From positions 1-44,487 of the forward strand of contig DXFM01000001.1 in NCBI GenBank assembly GCA_019114465.1: a stretch of 44,487 nucleotides of DNA. Direction: 5' to 3'. Position numbers and translations under genes: made by a program. Origin of the DNA: Candidatus Lachnoclostridium avicola (GTDB lineage Bacteria; Bacillota; Clostridia; Lachnospirales; Lachnospiraceae). The notes under the pieces are model-generated. The model saw nothing but the letters and a program-made list of their open reading frames with translations, ran no database searches and was not told the DNA's origin. This document shows, one piece after another, positions 24,838 to 33,630 of the stretch (its first letter is position 1; the number at the start of each line of letters is the position of its first letter).

Positions 24838-24999
24838 GTTACAATTCCTCCCTTGTTTTGAATTTTCCTGTTTGTATCTGATGTGTCTCCATCCTCCTGC
24901 CGGGTGGACGTTTGTTAAGCGGTTTGTCGTCTCCTATTCTAGTAAAAAACAGGCAGGAATGCAAACAGTTCTTTCAGGGAAAAGCTGGAAAGAATGGCA

Positions 25000-25028
25000 T
25001 TGACAAACAATTATGGAATCAGTATACT
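25000..25028 (+). promoter_or_regulatory. Promoter of the MarR/peptidase unit
   Basis: A perfect -35 TTGACA (25000-25005), 17-base spacer and -10 TATACT (25023-25028), 72 bases before the start. The leader contains CTATTGTTAGGCAGTGAAC, which may hold a MarR site. Confidence 0.8.
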
Positions 25029-25100
25029 TTTCCTATTGTTAGGCAGTGAACTATTTTCGGGCAGCCATTCTGTCCGGACCCCCACAGGGAGGTGAAGCTT

Positions 25101-25586
25101 ATGGAGACGGAGACGGAAGCATGTGCCGGCCGCTGCAAGGAGGCGGTAGGACTGATTGATATGATTTCCAAGCAGTTTAAGAGACATTTTCCACCGGCGG
25201 AGGAAGAACCTGCCGGCGGTCTGACCAATGTGCAGAGGCGGGTGCTGAATTTTATCCTCCTTGCCACCATAGATCAGGAGATTTATCAGAAGGATGTGGA
25301 GGAAAAATTTCATATCCGCCGTTCCACAGCTACGGGAATCCTGAAGCTGATGGAGAAAAACGGACTGATTTTCCGGGAGAGCGTGGAGAGGGACGGGCGG
25401 CTGAAAAGGATCGTGCCCACAGAGAAGGCCGCGGCTTTAAGAGGCGAGGTTCTGGAGTCCATACGGAGCCTGGAATCCATGATGGCGGAAGGGATCGGAA
25501 AGGAAGAATTTGACATTTGCATCCGGGTTCTGAGGAGGATGTCGGAGAACCTTTCGGAGGAAGAAAAGAACCCGCGGAAAAATTAA
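25101..25586 (+). CDS. MarR family transcriptional regulator
   Basis: The regulator has 161 residues with the winged-helix core IRRSTATGILKLMEKNGLIF (about 75-94) and the wing RESVERDGRLKRIVPT. The N-terminal 40 residues are charged and include two Cys (ACAGRC), which could sense oxidation or metals; this is speculative. I take ATG 25101 because GGGAGG ends eight bases before it; a GTG nine bases upstream overlaps that site. It is followed by a peptidase gene 21 bases on, so it probably controls that gene and itself. Confidence 0.88.
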   Translation: METETEACAGRCKEAVGLIDMISKQFKRHFPPAEEEPAGGLTNVQRRVLNFILLATIDQEIYQKDVEEKFHIRRSTATGILKLMEKNGLIFRESVERDGRLKRIVPTEKAAALRGEVLESIRSLESMMAEGIGKEEFDICIRVLRRMSENLSEEEKNPRKN

Positions 25587-25607
25587 AAGGGAAGAGAGGG
25601 AAAAACG

Positions 25608-26687
25608 ATGATTAATGAGAGACGTCTGGTGGATTTATTTCTGAAATATGTGCAGATTGACAGCGAGTCCAGAAAGGAAGAGAACTTCCGGGAGGTACTG
25701 GAACAGGATCTGAGAGAACTGGGAATGGAAGTGACCGCGGATGAGGCGGGCAATCTGTTTTTCGCCCTGGACGGGGATGAGAAGGCAGAGCCTTTGCTGT
25801 TTACTGCCCATATGGATACGGTGGTACCGGGGCAAAGCATCCGTCCGGTGATGGAGAACGGAGTGATCAAAAGCGGAGGAGACACCGTACTGGGAGGGGA
25901 TGACAAATCAGGAATTGCGGCCATTGTAGAGGCGATCCGGGTGATGAAGGAGGAAAAGATTCCCCACCGCCGTGTGGAGGTGCTGTTTACGGTGGAAGAG
26001 GAAATCGGATTAAACGGAAGCCGGGCAGCCGATTTAGGACAGGTGAGATCCAGGTACTCCATCGCCATGGACGGCTGCGGCCCCATGGATGAGATCGTGG
26101 TAAACGGAGCGGGCCAGGCCAATGTGGAGATTGAGATCACGGGAGTGGCGGCCCATGCGGGAAACAGTCCGGAAAAGGGAGTGAGCGCCGTGATAGCCGC
26201 GGCGGACGCGGTCTCCGCCATGAAGCTTTTAAAGGTGGATGAGGAGACGACGGCCAACATTGGCACGGTTACGGCCAACAGCCCCGCCAACATTGTGTGC
26301 AGCCATATCCGGATGCTGGGAGAGGTGCGCAGCCGGGACAATGAAAAGCTGGAGCGGCAGCTGGAGCACATGAGAAGCTGTGTGGAGCAGGCCTGCCGGA
26401 AGCACGGCGCTTCTTTCCAGTTTCGGGCGGACCGGATCTATGAGGGCTATCGGGGGGAAGATGAAGCATTTCTCGCCATCCTGCGGGCAGCCTATGAAAA
26501 ACTGGGCGTGACGCCTAAGTACGGGGTGACCATGGTGGGCAGCGATTCCAACATTCTGAATCAGAGAGGTCTGAAGGCGGTGGTGCTTCCCACGGGCATG
26601 ACCAACCCCCACGCGCTGACGGAGCAGCTGGCGGTGAAGGATCTGGTATTTACCGCAGAACTGGTGCTGGAGCTGATCCGGCTGTGA
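25608..26687 (+). CDS. M20 family peptidase, PepT-like
   Basis: The enzyme has 359 residues, with no signal peptide. Zinc-site residues are visible: H68-x-D70 (TAHMDT), a GGDD at 97-99, the catalytic EEE in FTVEEEIG (130-132), an Asp in SIAMDG and the terminal His in TNPHALTE. The dimerisation lid (about 180-290) carries the AAHAGNSPEKG motif of PepT-like enzymes. Such enzymes remove the N-terminal residue of tripeptides in the cytoplasm. It is somewhat shorter than E. coli PepT (about 408). It is cotranscribed with MarR upstream and ended by a clear terminator. Substrate is likely a small peptide; specificity uncertain. Confidence 0.9.
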   Translation: MINERRLVDLFLKYVQIDSESRKEENFREVLEQDLRELGMEVTADEAGNLFFALDGDEKAEPLLFTAHMDTVVPGQSIRPVMENGVIKSGGDTVLGGDDKSGIAAIVEAIRVMKEEKIPHRRVEVLFTVEEEIGLNGSRAADLGQVRSRYSIAMDGCGPMDEIVVNGAGQANVEIEITGVAAHAGNSPEKGVSAVIAAADAVSAMKLLKVDEETTANIGTVTANSPANIVCSHIRMLGEVRSRDNEKLERQLEHMRSCVEQACRKHGASFQFRADRIYEGYRGEDEAFLAILRAAYEKLGVTPKYGVTMVGSDSNILNQRGLKAVVLPTGMTNPHALTEQLAVKDLVFTAELVLELIRL

Positions 26688-26745
26688 GAGACCGGCGGAG
26701 ATTGGGCAAAAATAGAAAAAACAGAAAAACGGCAGTTTGAGAAAG

Positions 26746-26783
26746 TCCCGGAGGAGGTGAATGTGCTTCCTCCGGGATTTTTT
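26746..26783 (+). terminator. Terminator after the peptidase gene
   Basis: TCCCGGAGGA (26746-26755) pairs perfectly with 26768-26777, followed by six T. Confidence 0.9.
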
Positions 26784-26956
26784 GTATCAAACGCGGCATG
26801 CTGTGAGCATATCGCACGGTAAACGGCGGTTTTGCGATGGTGAGAATTAGAATGAAAAAGCAAAAAGAAATAAGATAAAATTAAGCAATTTAACAATGAT
26901 AAAAATGTGGCAGATAGAAAAAGCAGAAAAATAATACAAAAATGTGGTTTAATAAC

Positions 26957-27021
26957 AAGTAATTACTTATCAAATAGATAAAAAACCTGTATTTTACTAT
27001 ATTAATTGAACCTGTTATACT
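26957..27021 (+). promoter_or_regulatory. Promoter and palindrome of the nucleoside operon
   Basis: The 380-base gap before the operon is AT-rich and has no gene. The extended -10 TGTTATACT (box 27016-27021) lies 17 bases from -35 TTTACT (26993-26998). A perfect 12-base palindrome AAGTAATTACTT (26957-26968) sits 25 bases upstream of the -35. It may be an activator or repressor site. No riboswitch fold is seen in the 45-base leader. Confidence 0.6.
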
Positions 27022-27071
27022 GAAACCATCAGGTAACGTAGCAATTCTATATAGTGAAGGGAGAAGGCATT

Positions 27072-28208
27072 ATGAAAAAAACATTGGCACTGGTACTGAG
27101 TACAGCGATGCTGCTGTCCATGGCGGCCTGCGGGGGTGGGACAGAGACAACGGACACTGGAACTTCCGGGGAAGGTTCGGCAGCAGAGGAGAGCTCAGGG
27201 GAGAGTACAGGAGGCACGGTGGAGAGCATGGTTGTCGTCCTGCCCAATGTAAGGGGAGACGGCGGAACTCATGATCTGGCCTGCCAGGCGGCAGAGCAGA
27301 TCGCGGAGGATACCGGGATCGAGCTGAAGATCGTGGAGATGGGGACGGCTGTAGTGGATTCCGCAAAATGGGAAGCCGGTATGGCAGATCTCTGTGAGGA
27401 GGGATATGATCTGGTGATTGCCGGAGGATCCCTGATGAAGGATACTATTCAGGCGGTGGCACCGGAATATCCGGATATTCCGTTTATCTGCTACGACATG
27501 GCGCTGGATTTTGACACGGTAGACATGCCCAACGTGTACGGCGTGGATTTCCACCAGAATGAAGCAGGATATATGGCGGGAGTTGTGGCGGCCAGTATGA
27601 CGGAGAGCGGATACATCGGCTATGTGGGAGCAACGAAGATCCCCACTATCTACGATTTCCTGGTGGGATATATTGAGGGAGCCCAGGCAGTGGATCCGGA
27701 TATTCACATTGCAGTTGCCTGGACCAACGATTACAATGACGCCACTCTGGCAAAGGAGCTGGCTCTGGCACAGATTTCCGATGGAGCGGATGTGGTCTTC
27801 CCAGCCTGCGGCAACGCGGCAGCCGGCGTATATGAGGCGGCGAGAGATCAGAACGTATGGGCCATCGGAAATGATCAGGATGTGGCGGCAAAATACGCGG
27901 CCAGCGACGAGAGCATTCAGCAGAGAATTCTGGCTTCTGTGATGAAAAAAGTGGACAATGCGGTCCGCCGGGCCTACGACGAGTATATTGAGGGAACGCT
28001 GCCCTTTGGAACGCAGGAAACCATAGGCGTGGCAGAGGACGGCGTGGGAATTGTAAAGAACGAATACTACGAGGAAACCGTTCCGGAGGATGTGAGGAAC
28101 ACCGTCACCGAATATGAGGAGAAGATCACCAGCGGGGAAGTGGAAGTTTCCACAGCTATCGGAATGAGCGCAGAGGACATTGAAGCGATGATAAGCAGCG
28201 CGCAGTAA
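27072..28208 (+). CDS. BMP-family nucleoside-binding lipoprotein
   Basis: The protein has 378 residues. The lipobox MAAC (C20) marks a lipoprotein, followed by a Gly/Ser/Glu linker to about residue 48. The rest is the two-lobe BMP/PnrA fold with segments such as GYDLVIAGGSLM, GVDFHQNEAGYMAGVVAASMTESG and ADVVFPACGNAA. This family delivers purine nucleosides or related bases to ABC importers. I chose ATG 27072 because GGGAGAAGG precedes it and it opens a normal signal peptide (MKKTLA); an ATG at 27054 is upstream. It is first of five genes ending with a nucleoside hydrolase, which supports nucleosides as substrate. Confidence 0.93.
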   Translation: MKKTLALVLSTAMLLSMAACGGGTETTDTGTSGEGSAAEESSGESTGGTVESMVVVLPNVRGDGGTHDLACQAAEQIAEDTGIELKIVEMGTAVVDSAKWEAGMADLCEEGYDLVIAGGSLMKDTIQAVAPEYPDIPFICYDMALDFDTVDMPNVYGVDFHQNEAGYMAGVVAASMTESGYIGYVGATKIPTIYDFLVGYIEGAQAVDPDIHIAVAWTNDYNDATLAKELALAQISDGADVVFPACGNAAAGVYEAARDQNVWAIGNDQDVAAKYAASDESIQQRILASVMKKVDNAVRRAYDEYIEGTLPFGTQETIGVAEDGVGIVKNEYYEETVPEDVRNTVTEYEEKITSGEVEVSTAIGMSAEDIEAMISSAQ

Positions 28209-28216
28209 CAGAAAAC

Positions 28217-28265
28217 GACAGGATTTAGGGAGACCGGGCTGTTGCAGTGCCGGTCTCTTCCTGTC
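28217..28265 (+). other. Intercistronic hairpin after the binding protein
   Basis: GAGACCGG (28230-28237) pairs with 28250-28257, and outer GACAGGA (28217-28223) with TCCTGTC (28259-28265). No T-run follows, so it more likely protects the upstream message or slows decay than terminates. That would favour binding-protein excess. Confidence 0.6.
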
Positions 28266-28295
28266 TTCGGAACAGTTAAAAGGAGAGGTAGTTAA

Positions 28296-29867
28296 ATGAG
28301 CGCAGCAGAACACACGGTCCCGGCAATTGAGATGAAAGGGATCACGAAAATCTATTCCAACGGCGTGGTGGCCAATAAGGATGTGGATTTCAGCGTAAAT
28401 TACGGGGAAATTCACGCGGTCATGGGGGAGAATGGAGCCGGGAAATCCACGCTGATGAAAATGTTGTTCGGCATTGAAAAGGTGGATAAGGGACAGATCT
28501 TTTTTGAGGGAAAGCCGGTAACTATCAACAGCCCGGCGGAAGCCATTGCCTTGAAGATTGGCATGGTTCATCAGGAGTTTATGCTGGTGCCATCCCTGAC
28601 AGTGGCGGAAAATATGGTTCTCAGGGAGGAACCAAGAAAGGGAATTTTCATAGACAGGAACAAGGCGGTGGAAGAAACGAGAAAGATCTCCGAGGCATTT
28701 CACCTGCCGGTTGACCCGAGAGCCCGAGTTGCGGATCTGCCAGTGGGAATCAAGCAGAGGGTGGAGATCCTGAAAGCTCTGTACCGGGGAGCCAAAATCC
28801 TCATTCTGGATGAGCCCACAGCTGTACTGACTCCTCAGGAGACGGAAGAGCTGTTCCGTCAGCTTCTCATCCTAAAGGAACACGGCCATACGGTGATCTT
28901 TATCTCCCACAAGATCCGGGAGATCAAACAGATCTGCGACCGGATCACTATTTTAAAGAATGGGCGCAGCATGGGCGTGTATCAGGTGAAGGATATCTCA
29001 GAGGCGGATATTTCCAGACTGATGGTAGGCCATGAAGTGAAGATGAACCTGGAGAAGAAAGAGGCCCATCCAGGCAATACGGTGCTGAAGGTGGAGCATG
29101 TCCACTATGGATACGGAGAGGGAAAGCTGAAGCTGAACGATGTTACGTTCTCTGTGAGAAAGGGAGAGATTGTGGGGATTGCCGGCGTGGAAGGAAACGG
29201 CCAGAGAGAGCTGTTAGAGTGCCTGACCGGCTTAAGAAAAGCCCAGCGGGGACGGGTTACCATCAGCGGCAAAGATGTGTCCGGAATGAATATCTATGAG
29301 ATCCGGGAGAAGGCCAAAACCGCTTACATTCCCCAGGACCGTCTGCTGTTCGGCGTGGCGGCGGGAGCTTCCATTGAGGAAAATCTGCTGGCGAACCGGA
29401 TGAATTACAGGGAATTTTCCCACTGGGGAGTGCTGAAAGAGAAAAACTTCGTGAAGACGGCAAAGGAACTGATCCGGGAGTTTACCATTAAATGTGACAG
29501 TGAAAAGCAGCTGGTGAGTATGCTTTCCGGCGGCAACATCCAGAAAGTGGTGGTGGCCAGGGAGCTGTCTATGCCCAGAGATTTGATTATTATTGACCAG
29601 CCGTCCCGGGGAATTGACGTGGGAGCCACGAAATTCATTCATGAGAAGATTTTTGAACTGAGGGACGCGGGTGCGGCTATTTTGGTGAACTCTGCGGATT
29701 TGGCGGAGATCCTGGAACTGAGTGATTCCCTGATTGTAATGTACGAGGGGGAAATCGCCGCTTTCTTCCCGGATATGAAAGACGTGACGGAGGAGCAGCT
29801 GGGAGAGTACATGCTGGGAATCAAAAAGCAGACACAGGAGGAGATAAGGGAGGCATATCATGAGTAA
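28296..29867 (+). CDS. Nucleoside ABC importer, double ATPase
   Basis: The protein has 523 residues with two nucleotide-binding domains in one chain, as in RbsA/NupO-type importers. Domain 1 has Walker A GENGAGKS (44-51), the family form LPVGIKQRVEI for the signature and Walker B LILDEPTAVL. Domain 2 has a degenerate Walker A (GVEGNGQRE), a canonical LSGGNIQK signature and Walker B IIIDQPSRG with Gln for the catalytic Glu. So only one site is fully catalytic, as usual for the family. It powers the two permeases encoded next. It overlaps the first permease gene by eight bases. Ribosome site AAGGAGAGG precedes the start. Confidence 0.94.
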   Translation: MSAAEHTVPAIEMKGITKIYSNGVVANKDVDFSVNYGEIHAVMGENGAGKSTLMKMLFGIEKVDKGQIFFEGKPVTINSPAEAIALKIGMVHQEFMLVPSLTVAENMVLREEPRKGIFIDRNKAVEETRKISEAFHLPVDPRARVADLPVGIKQRVEILKALYRGAKILILDEPTAVLTPQETEELFRQLLILKEHGHTVIFISHKIREIKQICDRITILKNGRSMGVYQVKDISEADISRLMVGHEVKMNLEKKEAHPGNTVLKVEHVHYGYGEGKLKLNDVTFSVRKGEIVGIAGVEGNGQRELLECLTGLRKAQRGRVTISGKDVSGMNIYEIREKAKTAYIPQDRLLFGVAAGASIEENLLANRMNYREFSHWGVLKEKNFVKTAKELIREFTIKCDSEKQLVSMLSGGNIQKVVVARELSMPRDLIIIDQPSRGIDVGATKFIHEKIFELRDAGAAILVNSADLAEILELSDSLIVMYEGEIAAFFPDMKDVTEEQLGEYMLGIKKQTQEEIREAYHE

Positions 29868-30930
29868 CAAAAAACTGGATATGATTTTTTCGGTAGTGAA
29901 GACATTTCTGGCAATTCTGATTGCCATGGTGGTGGCTCTGATCATCATTCTGTGTATCAGTGATGAGCCGCTGACGGCTCTCCATTCGTTTTTGCTGGGG
30001 CCGTTTACCAATATCCGAAGGATCGGCAACCTGGTGGAGAATACAGTTCCCCTGATTTTTGTAGGCTTGGGCGTGTGTGTACTCTGGGCTACGGGAAAGA
30101 GAACCCTGTCCGGAGAGGGATGCTATTACTTTGGCGGACTGTTTGGGGCTCTCATGGCTCTGAAATTTACAGTGGTCAGCGGGAAAGCACTGACAGTGAC
30201 GTCCTTAATCGCAGTTATTGCGGTCTGCGGCCTGCTGGCTTTGCTTCCGATTGTGGTTAATATGAAGTATGGGGCAGATGATTTTGTAGTGTCCCTGCTG
30301 TTTAACTACGTGATTTTTTACGTGGGCAACTATATTTTCAGCAATTATCTCATGGACATCACTTCCACCTCGTCAGGTTCCTATCTTTTGCCGGAGGATA
30401 CCTTTTTCCCCACCCTGGTGGAGAAGACGAAGATCAATGGAAGCCTGATTGTGGCTCTGGTGATGGTGGTGCTCACCTGGTTTTTCCTTTATAAGACCAA
30501 ATGGGGCTACCGCATCCGTCTCATCGGCATCAATGCCAATTATGCCCGATATATTGGCATCAACGTCCTGGGCATGTGTCTGCTGGCCCAGTTCATCGGC
30601 GGAGCTATCAGCGGCCTGGGCGGCGGCGTGGAAATGTTTGGACATAACTCCAGATTTGCCTGGTTTTCCCTGACTAATATGGGATGGGACGGTATTATGG
30701 TGGCCACGCTGGCTTACTATAAGCCCCAGTATATTCTCTTATCGGCTCTGTTTCTCGGGTACGTGCGGACGGGAGCGGATATTATGAACCGAACTTCCGA
30801 CGTGGCAAGCGAGATTGTTCTGGTGATCCAGGCGATCATGATCCTGTTTATCGGAGCGAAGTCCTTTATGGCGGGCACCCAGCAGAAGCTGCGGGTGAAA
30901 TACTCCACAGAAGAGAGAAAGGGGGCGTAA
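29860..30930 (+). CDS. Nucleoside ABC importer permease 1
   Basis: This membrane protein of 356 residues has about eight to ten helices and belongs to the BPD_transp_2 family. The coupling motif GYRIRLIGINANYARYIGI (about 210-228) is the usual EAA-like contact for the ATPase. The C-terminus is hydrophilic and basic. The gene begins inside the ATPase gene (eight-base overlap) and ends six bases before permease 2, so translation is coupled. It is expected to pair with the second permease to form the membrane channel. Confidence 0.93.
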   Translation: MSNKKLDMIFSVVKTFLAILIAMVVALIIILCISDEPLTALHSFLLGPFTNIRRIGNLVENTVPLIFVGLGVCVLWATGKRTLSGEGCYYFGGLFGALMALKFTVVSGKALTVTSLIAVIAVCGLLALLPIVVNMKYGADDFVVSLLFNYVIFYVGNYIFSNYLMDITSTSSGSYLLPEDTFFPTLVEKTKINGSLIVALVMVVLTWFFLYKTKWGYRIRLIGINANYARYIGINVLGMCLLAQFIGGAISGLGGGVEMFGHNSRFAWFSLTNMGWDGIMVATLAYYKPQYILLSALFLGYVRTGADIMNRTSDVASEIVLVIQAIMILFIGAKSFMAGTQQKLRVKYSTEERKGA

Positions 30931-30936
30931 TCCGGC

Positions 30937-31887
30937 ATGTTAAACAATTTTCTCAGTGCAGAATTTTTCTATACGGTGATTCGGGTGTCTACACCCCTGA
31001 TATTTGCGGCTATGGCATCTCTCATTGCCAGGAAGGGAGGAGTGACCAACATTACCATTGACAGCACCATGCTGATGTCTGCCCTTACCGGTGTGCTGGT
31101 GAGTGCCTATACCCAGAATCTGCCTTTAGCGGTGTTCTGCGGAATCCTTATGGGTATTGTCATGGGAATTTTCATGGGATATTTCCACATTCTGATGAAT
31201 ACCAACCTGATCCTCACTGGAGTGGCCATCAACACCTTTACCAGGGGAGCCACGGTCATGATTCTGTACACATTCACTGGGGATAAGGGATCTTCTTCCC
31301 TGGTAAAAAGCCTGGCAGTGGGGAACTGGGACATACCGGTGATCAAGGATATTCCCATTTTGGGACAGATACTGTCGGGACACAACGGCTTTACCTATTT
31401 TGCCTTTCTGGCAGTGATTTTTACCTGGTTTCTCATGTACCGCACGCCTCTGGGCCTTCGGATCCGGGCGGTGGGAGAAAACTCCAGCGCGGCGGAGTCT
31501 GTGGGAGAGAATCCTGCAAAGAGTAAACTGATCGCCCTGGGATTTTCTGGATTTTTCTCCGCTCTGGGCGGTATGTACATGTCCATGGGAAATATGTCCG
31601 TGTTTATCACCAATATGACCGGCGGCCGGGGATTTATCGGTGTGGCGGCTGACGCCATGGGCCGGGGAAATCCCATCGGGGCCATGCTGGCATCCCTGCT
31701 CTTCGGAGCGGCCAACGCGGTGGCAAACGTGCTGCAGATCAACAATTTCCCTGTGGATATGGTGATGGCGATTCCCTATGTGGTGTCCATTGCCGGCATT
31801 ATTATTTATTCCGCCAATGAGCAGCACCGGAAGAACAGCCGGGTGAAACAGGCGATCCGGGCGGCGGAGAGAGAGGAGACAGCATAG
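30937..31887 (+). CDS. Nucleoside ABC importer permease 2
   Basis: This membrane protein of 316 residues, also BPD_transp_2, has about eight helices. Coupling motif TPLGLRIRAVGENSSAAESVG (about 169-189) is close to the family consensus. The glycine-rich GGRGFIGVAADAMGRGNPIGAM segment near residues 228-249 is typical of the second subunit in BMP-linked importers. It ends two bases before the nucleoside hydrolase gene, so all five genes form one transcript. Confidence 0.93.
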   Translation: MLNNFLSAEFFYTVIRVSTPLIFAAMASLIARKGGVTNITIDSTMLMSALTGVLVSAYTQNLPLAVFCGILMGIVMGIFMGYFHILMNTNLILTGVAINTFTRGATVMILYTFTGDKGSSSLVKSLAVGNWDIPVIKDIPILGQILSGHNGFTYFAFLAVIFTWFLMYRTPLGLRIRAVGENSSAAESVGENPAKSKLIALGFSGFFSALGGMYMSMGNMSVFITNMTGGRGFIGVAADAMGRGNPIGAMLASLLFGAANAVANVLQINNFPVDMVMAIPYVVSIAGIIIYSANEQHRKNSRVKQAIRAAEREETA

Positions 31888-31889
31888 AT

Positions 31890-32849
31890 ATGACAGATAC
31901 TGGACGAATCCCGGTCATCATCGACTGTGACCCGGGCCACGACGATATGGTGGCCCTGATTCTGGCATTGGGGAACCCAAAGCTGGATGTGAAGGCCATT
32001 ACCAATGTGGCCGGCAATAAGGTAATGGAAAAGGTAAACCGAAATACCTTGAATATTTTAAACTGGTGCGGCGTGGATCACGTGCCGGTGGCGGCGGGGG
32101 CGGAGCGGCCGCTGGTGAGGGAGTATGCCAGAAAGGATACGGATGGCTGCCATGGAATCACCGGGCTGGATGGATTTGCGTTCCCGGAGGACAACCCGCT
32201 GGAGCTGTCGCCGAAGCGGGCCATTGAGCTCATGGCGGATGTGGTGAGAAGCAGTGAGAAGAAGGTGACGTTTATCTGCACCGGTCCCCTGACCAATATG
32301 GGACTGTTTCTCCGGGCCTTTCCTGATCTGAAGGACCGGATTGAGCGGATCTCTCTTATGGGGGGAACCTGTCACTTTGTATTGACAGAGCCGTTTATGG
32401 AATTTAACACGTATCTGGATGCGGAGGCCACAAAGATTGTATTTGAGAGCGGAATTCCCATTACCATGTACGGCTATGACGTAACTTATACGGTGCTGTA
32501 CCACGATGATTTCCTGGAGCGGCTGAGAGGGATCGGAAACCGGACGGGAGAAATGATGGCGGAACTTTTAAAAGAATTTGAGATTATGCACAATCGGGTA
32601 TGGATCGATCTGGGGGGCGGTCCGGTGCACGACGCCTGCGCGGTGGCCGGAGTCATCGATCCGTCAGTGATCACAGAGAGTGATCGGATGTATGTGCAGA
32701 TTCCCCTCCAGGCGGGGCCTCTGTCCGGGGCTACGGTCTGTGACTACGCTCATCGGTCGGGAAAGCCGGAAAATGTGGAGGTGGTATTCCGAATGGACAA
32801 TGAGAAGTTTTTCCGCATGGTGGAGGAATCGGCAGCGAATTTGAAATAA
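31890..32849 (+). CDS. Nucleoside hydrolase (IU family)
   Basis: The enzyme has 319 residues and no signal peptide. The Ca-binding start DCDPGHDD (D12, D14, D18/19) is the family signature. The EFNTYLDAEA segment (about 171-180) and VHDACAVA near residue 246 give the remaining ligands. It splits imported nucleosides into base and ribose in the cytoplasm. Its place two bases after permease 2 makes nucleoside the most probable substrate of the importer. The base preference cannot be read. Codon use equals that of the operon. Confidence 0.93.
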   Translation: MTDTGRIPVIIDCDPGHDDMVALILALGNPKLDVKAITNVAGNKVMEKVNRNTLNILNWCGVDHVPVAAGAERPLVREYARKDTDGCHGITGLDGFAFPEDNPLELSPKRAIELMADVVRSSEKKVTFICTGPLTNMGLFLRAFPDLKDRIERISLMGGTCHFVLTEPFMEFNTYLDAEATKIVFESGIPITMYGYDVTYTVLYHDDFLERLRGIGNRTGEMMAELLKEFEIMHNRVWIDLGGGPVHDACAVAGVIDPSVITESDRMYVQIPLQAGPLSGATVCDYAHRSGKPENVEVVFRMDNEKFFRMVEESAANLK

Positions 32850-32909
32850 GAAAAAGAATCCTGCCAGGCAGGATTCTCCATCCGCGGCGGTCCCATATCC
32901 GGGACCGCC
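32850..32909 (-). terminator. Terminator region between convergent genes
   Basis: Hairpin 32855-32864/32868-32877 (10 base pairs, three-base loop) is followed by five T on the minus strand and should end the LysR/orphan unit. A second nine-base-pair hairpin (32886-32894/32901-32909) lies inside it and may help end the nucleoside operon. Confidence 0.7.
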
Positions 32910-32934
32910 ATTAAAATCATCAGGCCTTTCGCTG

Positions 32935-33630
32935 TCAGAATTCCCATCGGGCCATGGGGATCGGTTTTCCGGGAGTGAAGGAAAAGCCGTACCAGTCCGT
33001 CTCCGGCCAAGGGGGAGGGGTGACCTGAAAGAGGCTTTTGTAGGTGAAATATCCCTGGCCGTCTCCCTTTTTCCTGGCCGGACTCAGGGCGGTTTCCGAG
33101 AAGGGGCCGAACTGGGCGTACAGCAGGCAGCGGACGGCAGCGGTGGCAGTTACCAGGCTGCGGATGGTGGCTTCCGGATGGGGAGACAGGCTGGGAAAAA
33201 TTCCTGCCCGCTCCAGATACCAGTCTCCCAGAATACCTTCCGTCAAGGAGGCGAAGGGAGCCAGGGTCACGTCCTCCCCCAACAGGCGGATGCGGCAGGA
33301 ATACCGGCTTAAAGCCATGGGAGCTTCCAGCAGGACAAAATGGGCGGGCGGTACGCAGCGGACGGTTTTCCGGCCGTGGGCCTGCAGGATCTGTCTGGCG
33401 TATTCCTGAAGCTCAAAGGTCGCCCGTTTCAGGGCGGAGTAGGTGCCTGGGACAGAATCGTCCAGGGCGGCGGAGGATTTTTCTCCTCTGGCCAAAATTC
33501 CTCTCAGACGGTTTTCGCAGGCGGCGTAGCCGTCGCAGTCCTCGGTGAGGAAATGGCTGAAGCTGCGGTCAGTCACATAGTTGGGATCTGGTCCCGGCCG
33601 CCAGATCTGAAAATATGCGTGGGTCAGCAT
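32935..33630 (-). CDS. Orphan protein coupled to LysR gene
   Basis: The protein has 231 residues, soluble, rich in Pro, Arg and aromatic residues, without membrane helices or signal peptide. I see no known motif. Notable points are a Cys pair early on (DCDGYAACENRL), a central helical part, and a tail rich in Pro/Trp (TPPPWPETDWYGFSF). It starts at ATG 33630, seven bases inside the end of the LysR gene on the same strand, so it is translated together with that regulator. That coupling favours a job as a co-regulator, sensor or enzyme of the same pathway. No function is proposed. Confidence 0.75.
   Translation of the reverse strand: MLTHAYFQIWRPGPDPNYVTDRSFSHFLTEDCDGYAACENRLRGILARGEKSSAALDDSVPGTYSALKRATFELQEYARQILQAHGRKTVRCVPPAHFVLLEAPMALSRYSCRIRLLGEDVTLAPFASLTEGILGDWYLERAGIFPSLSPHPEATIRSLVTATAAVRCLLYAQFGPFSETALSPARKKGDGQGYFTYKSLFQVTPPPWPETDWYGFSFTPGKPIPMARWEF

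Noticed and set aside
27195..28703. A 502-codon minus-strand open frame across the binding-protein and ATPase genes
   Set aside because: It spans two well-supported genes and the hairpin between them, and has a His/Arg/Leu-rich low-information translation.
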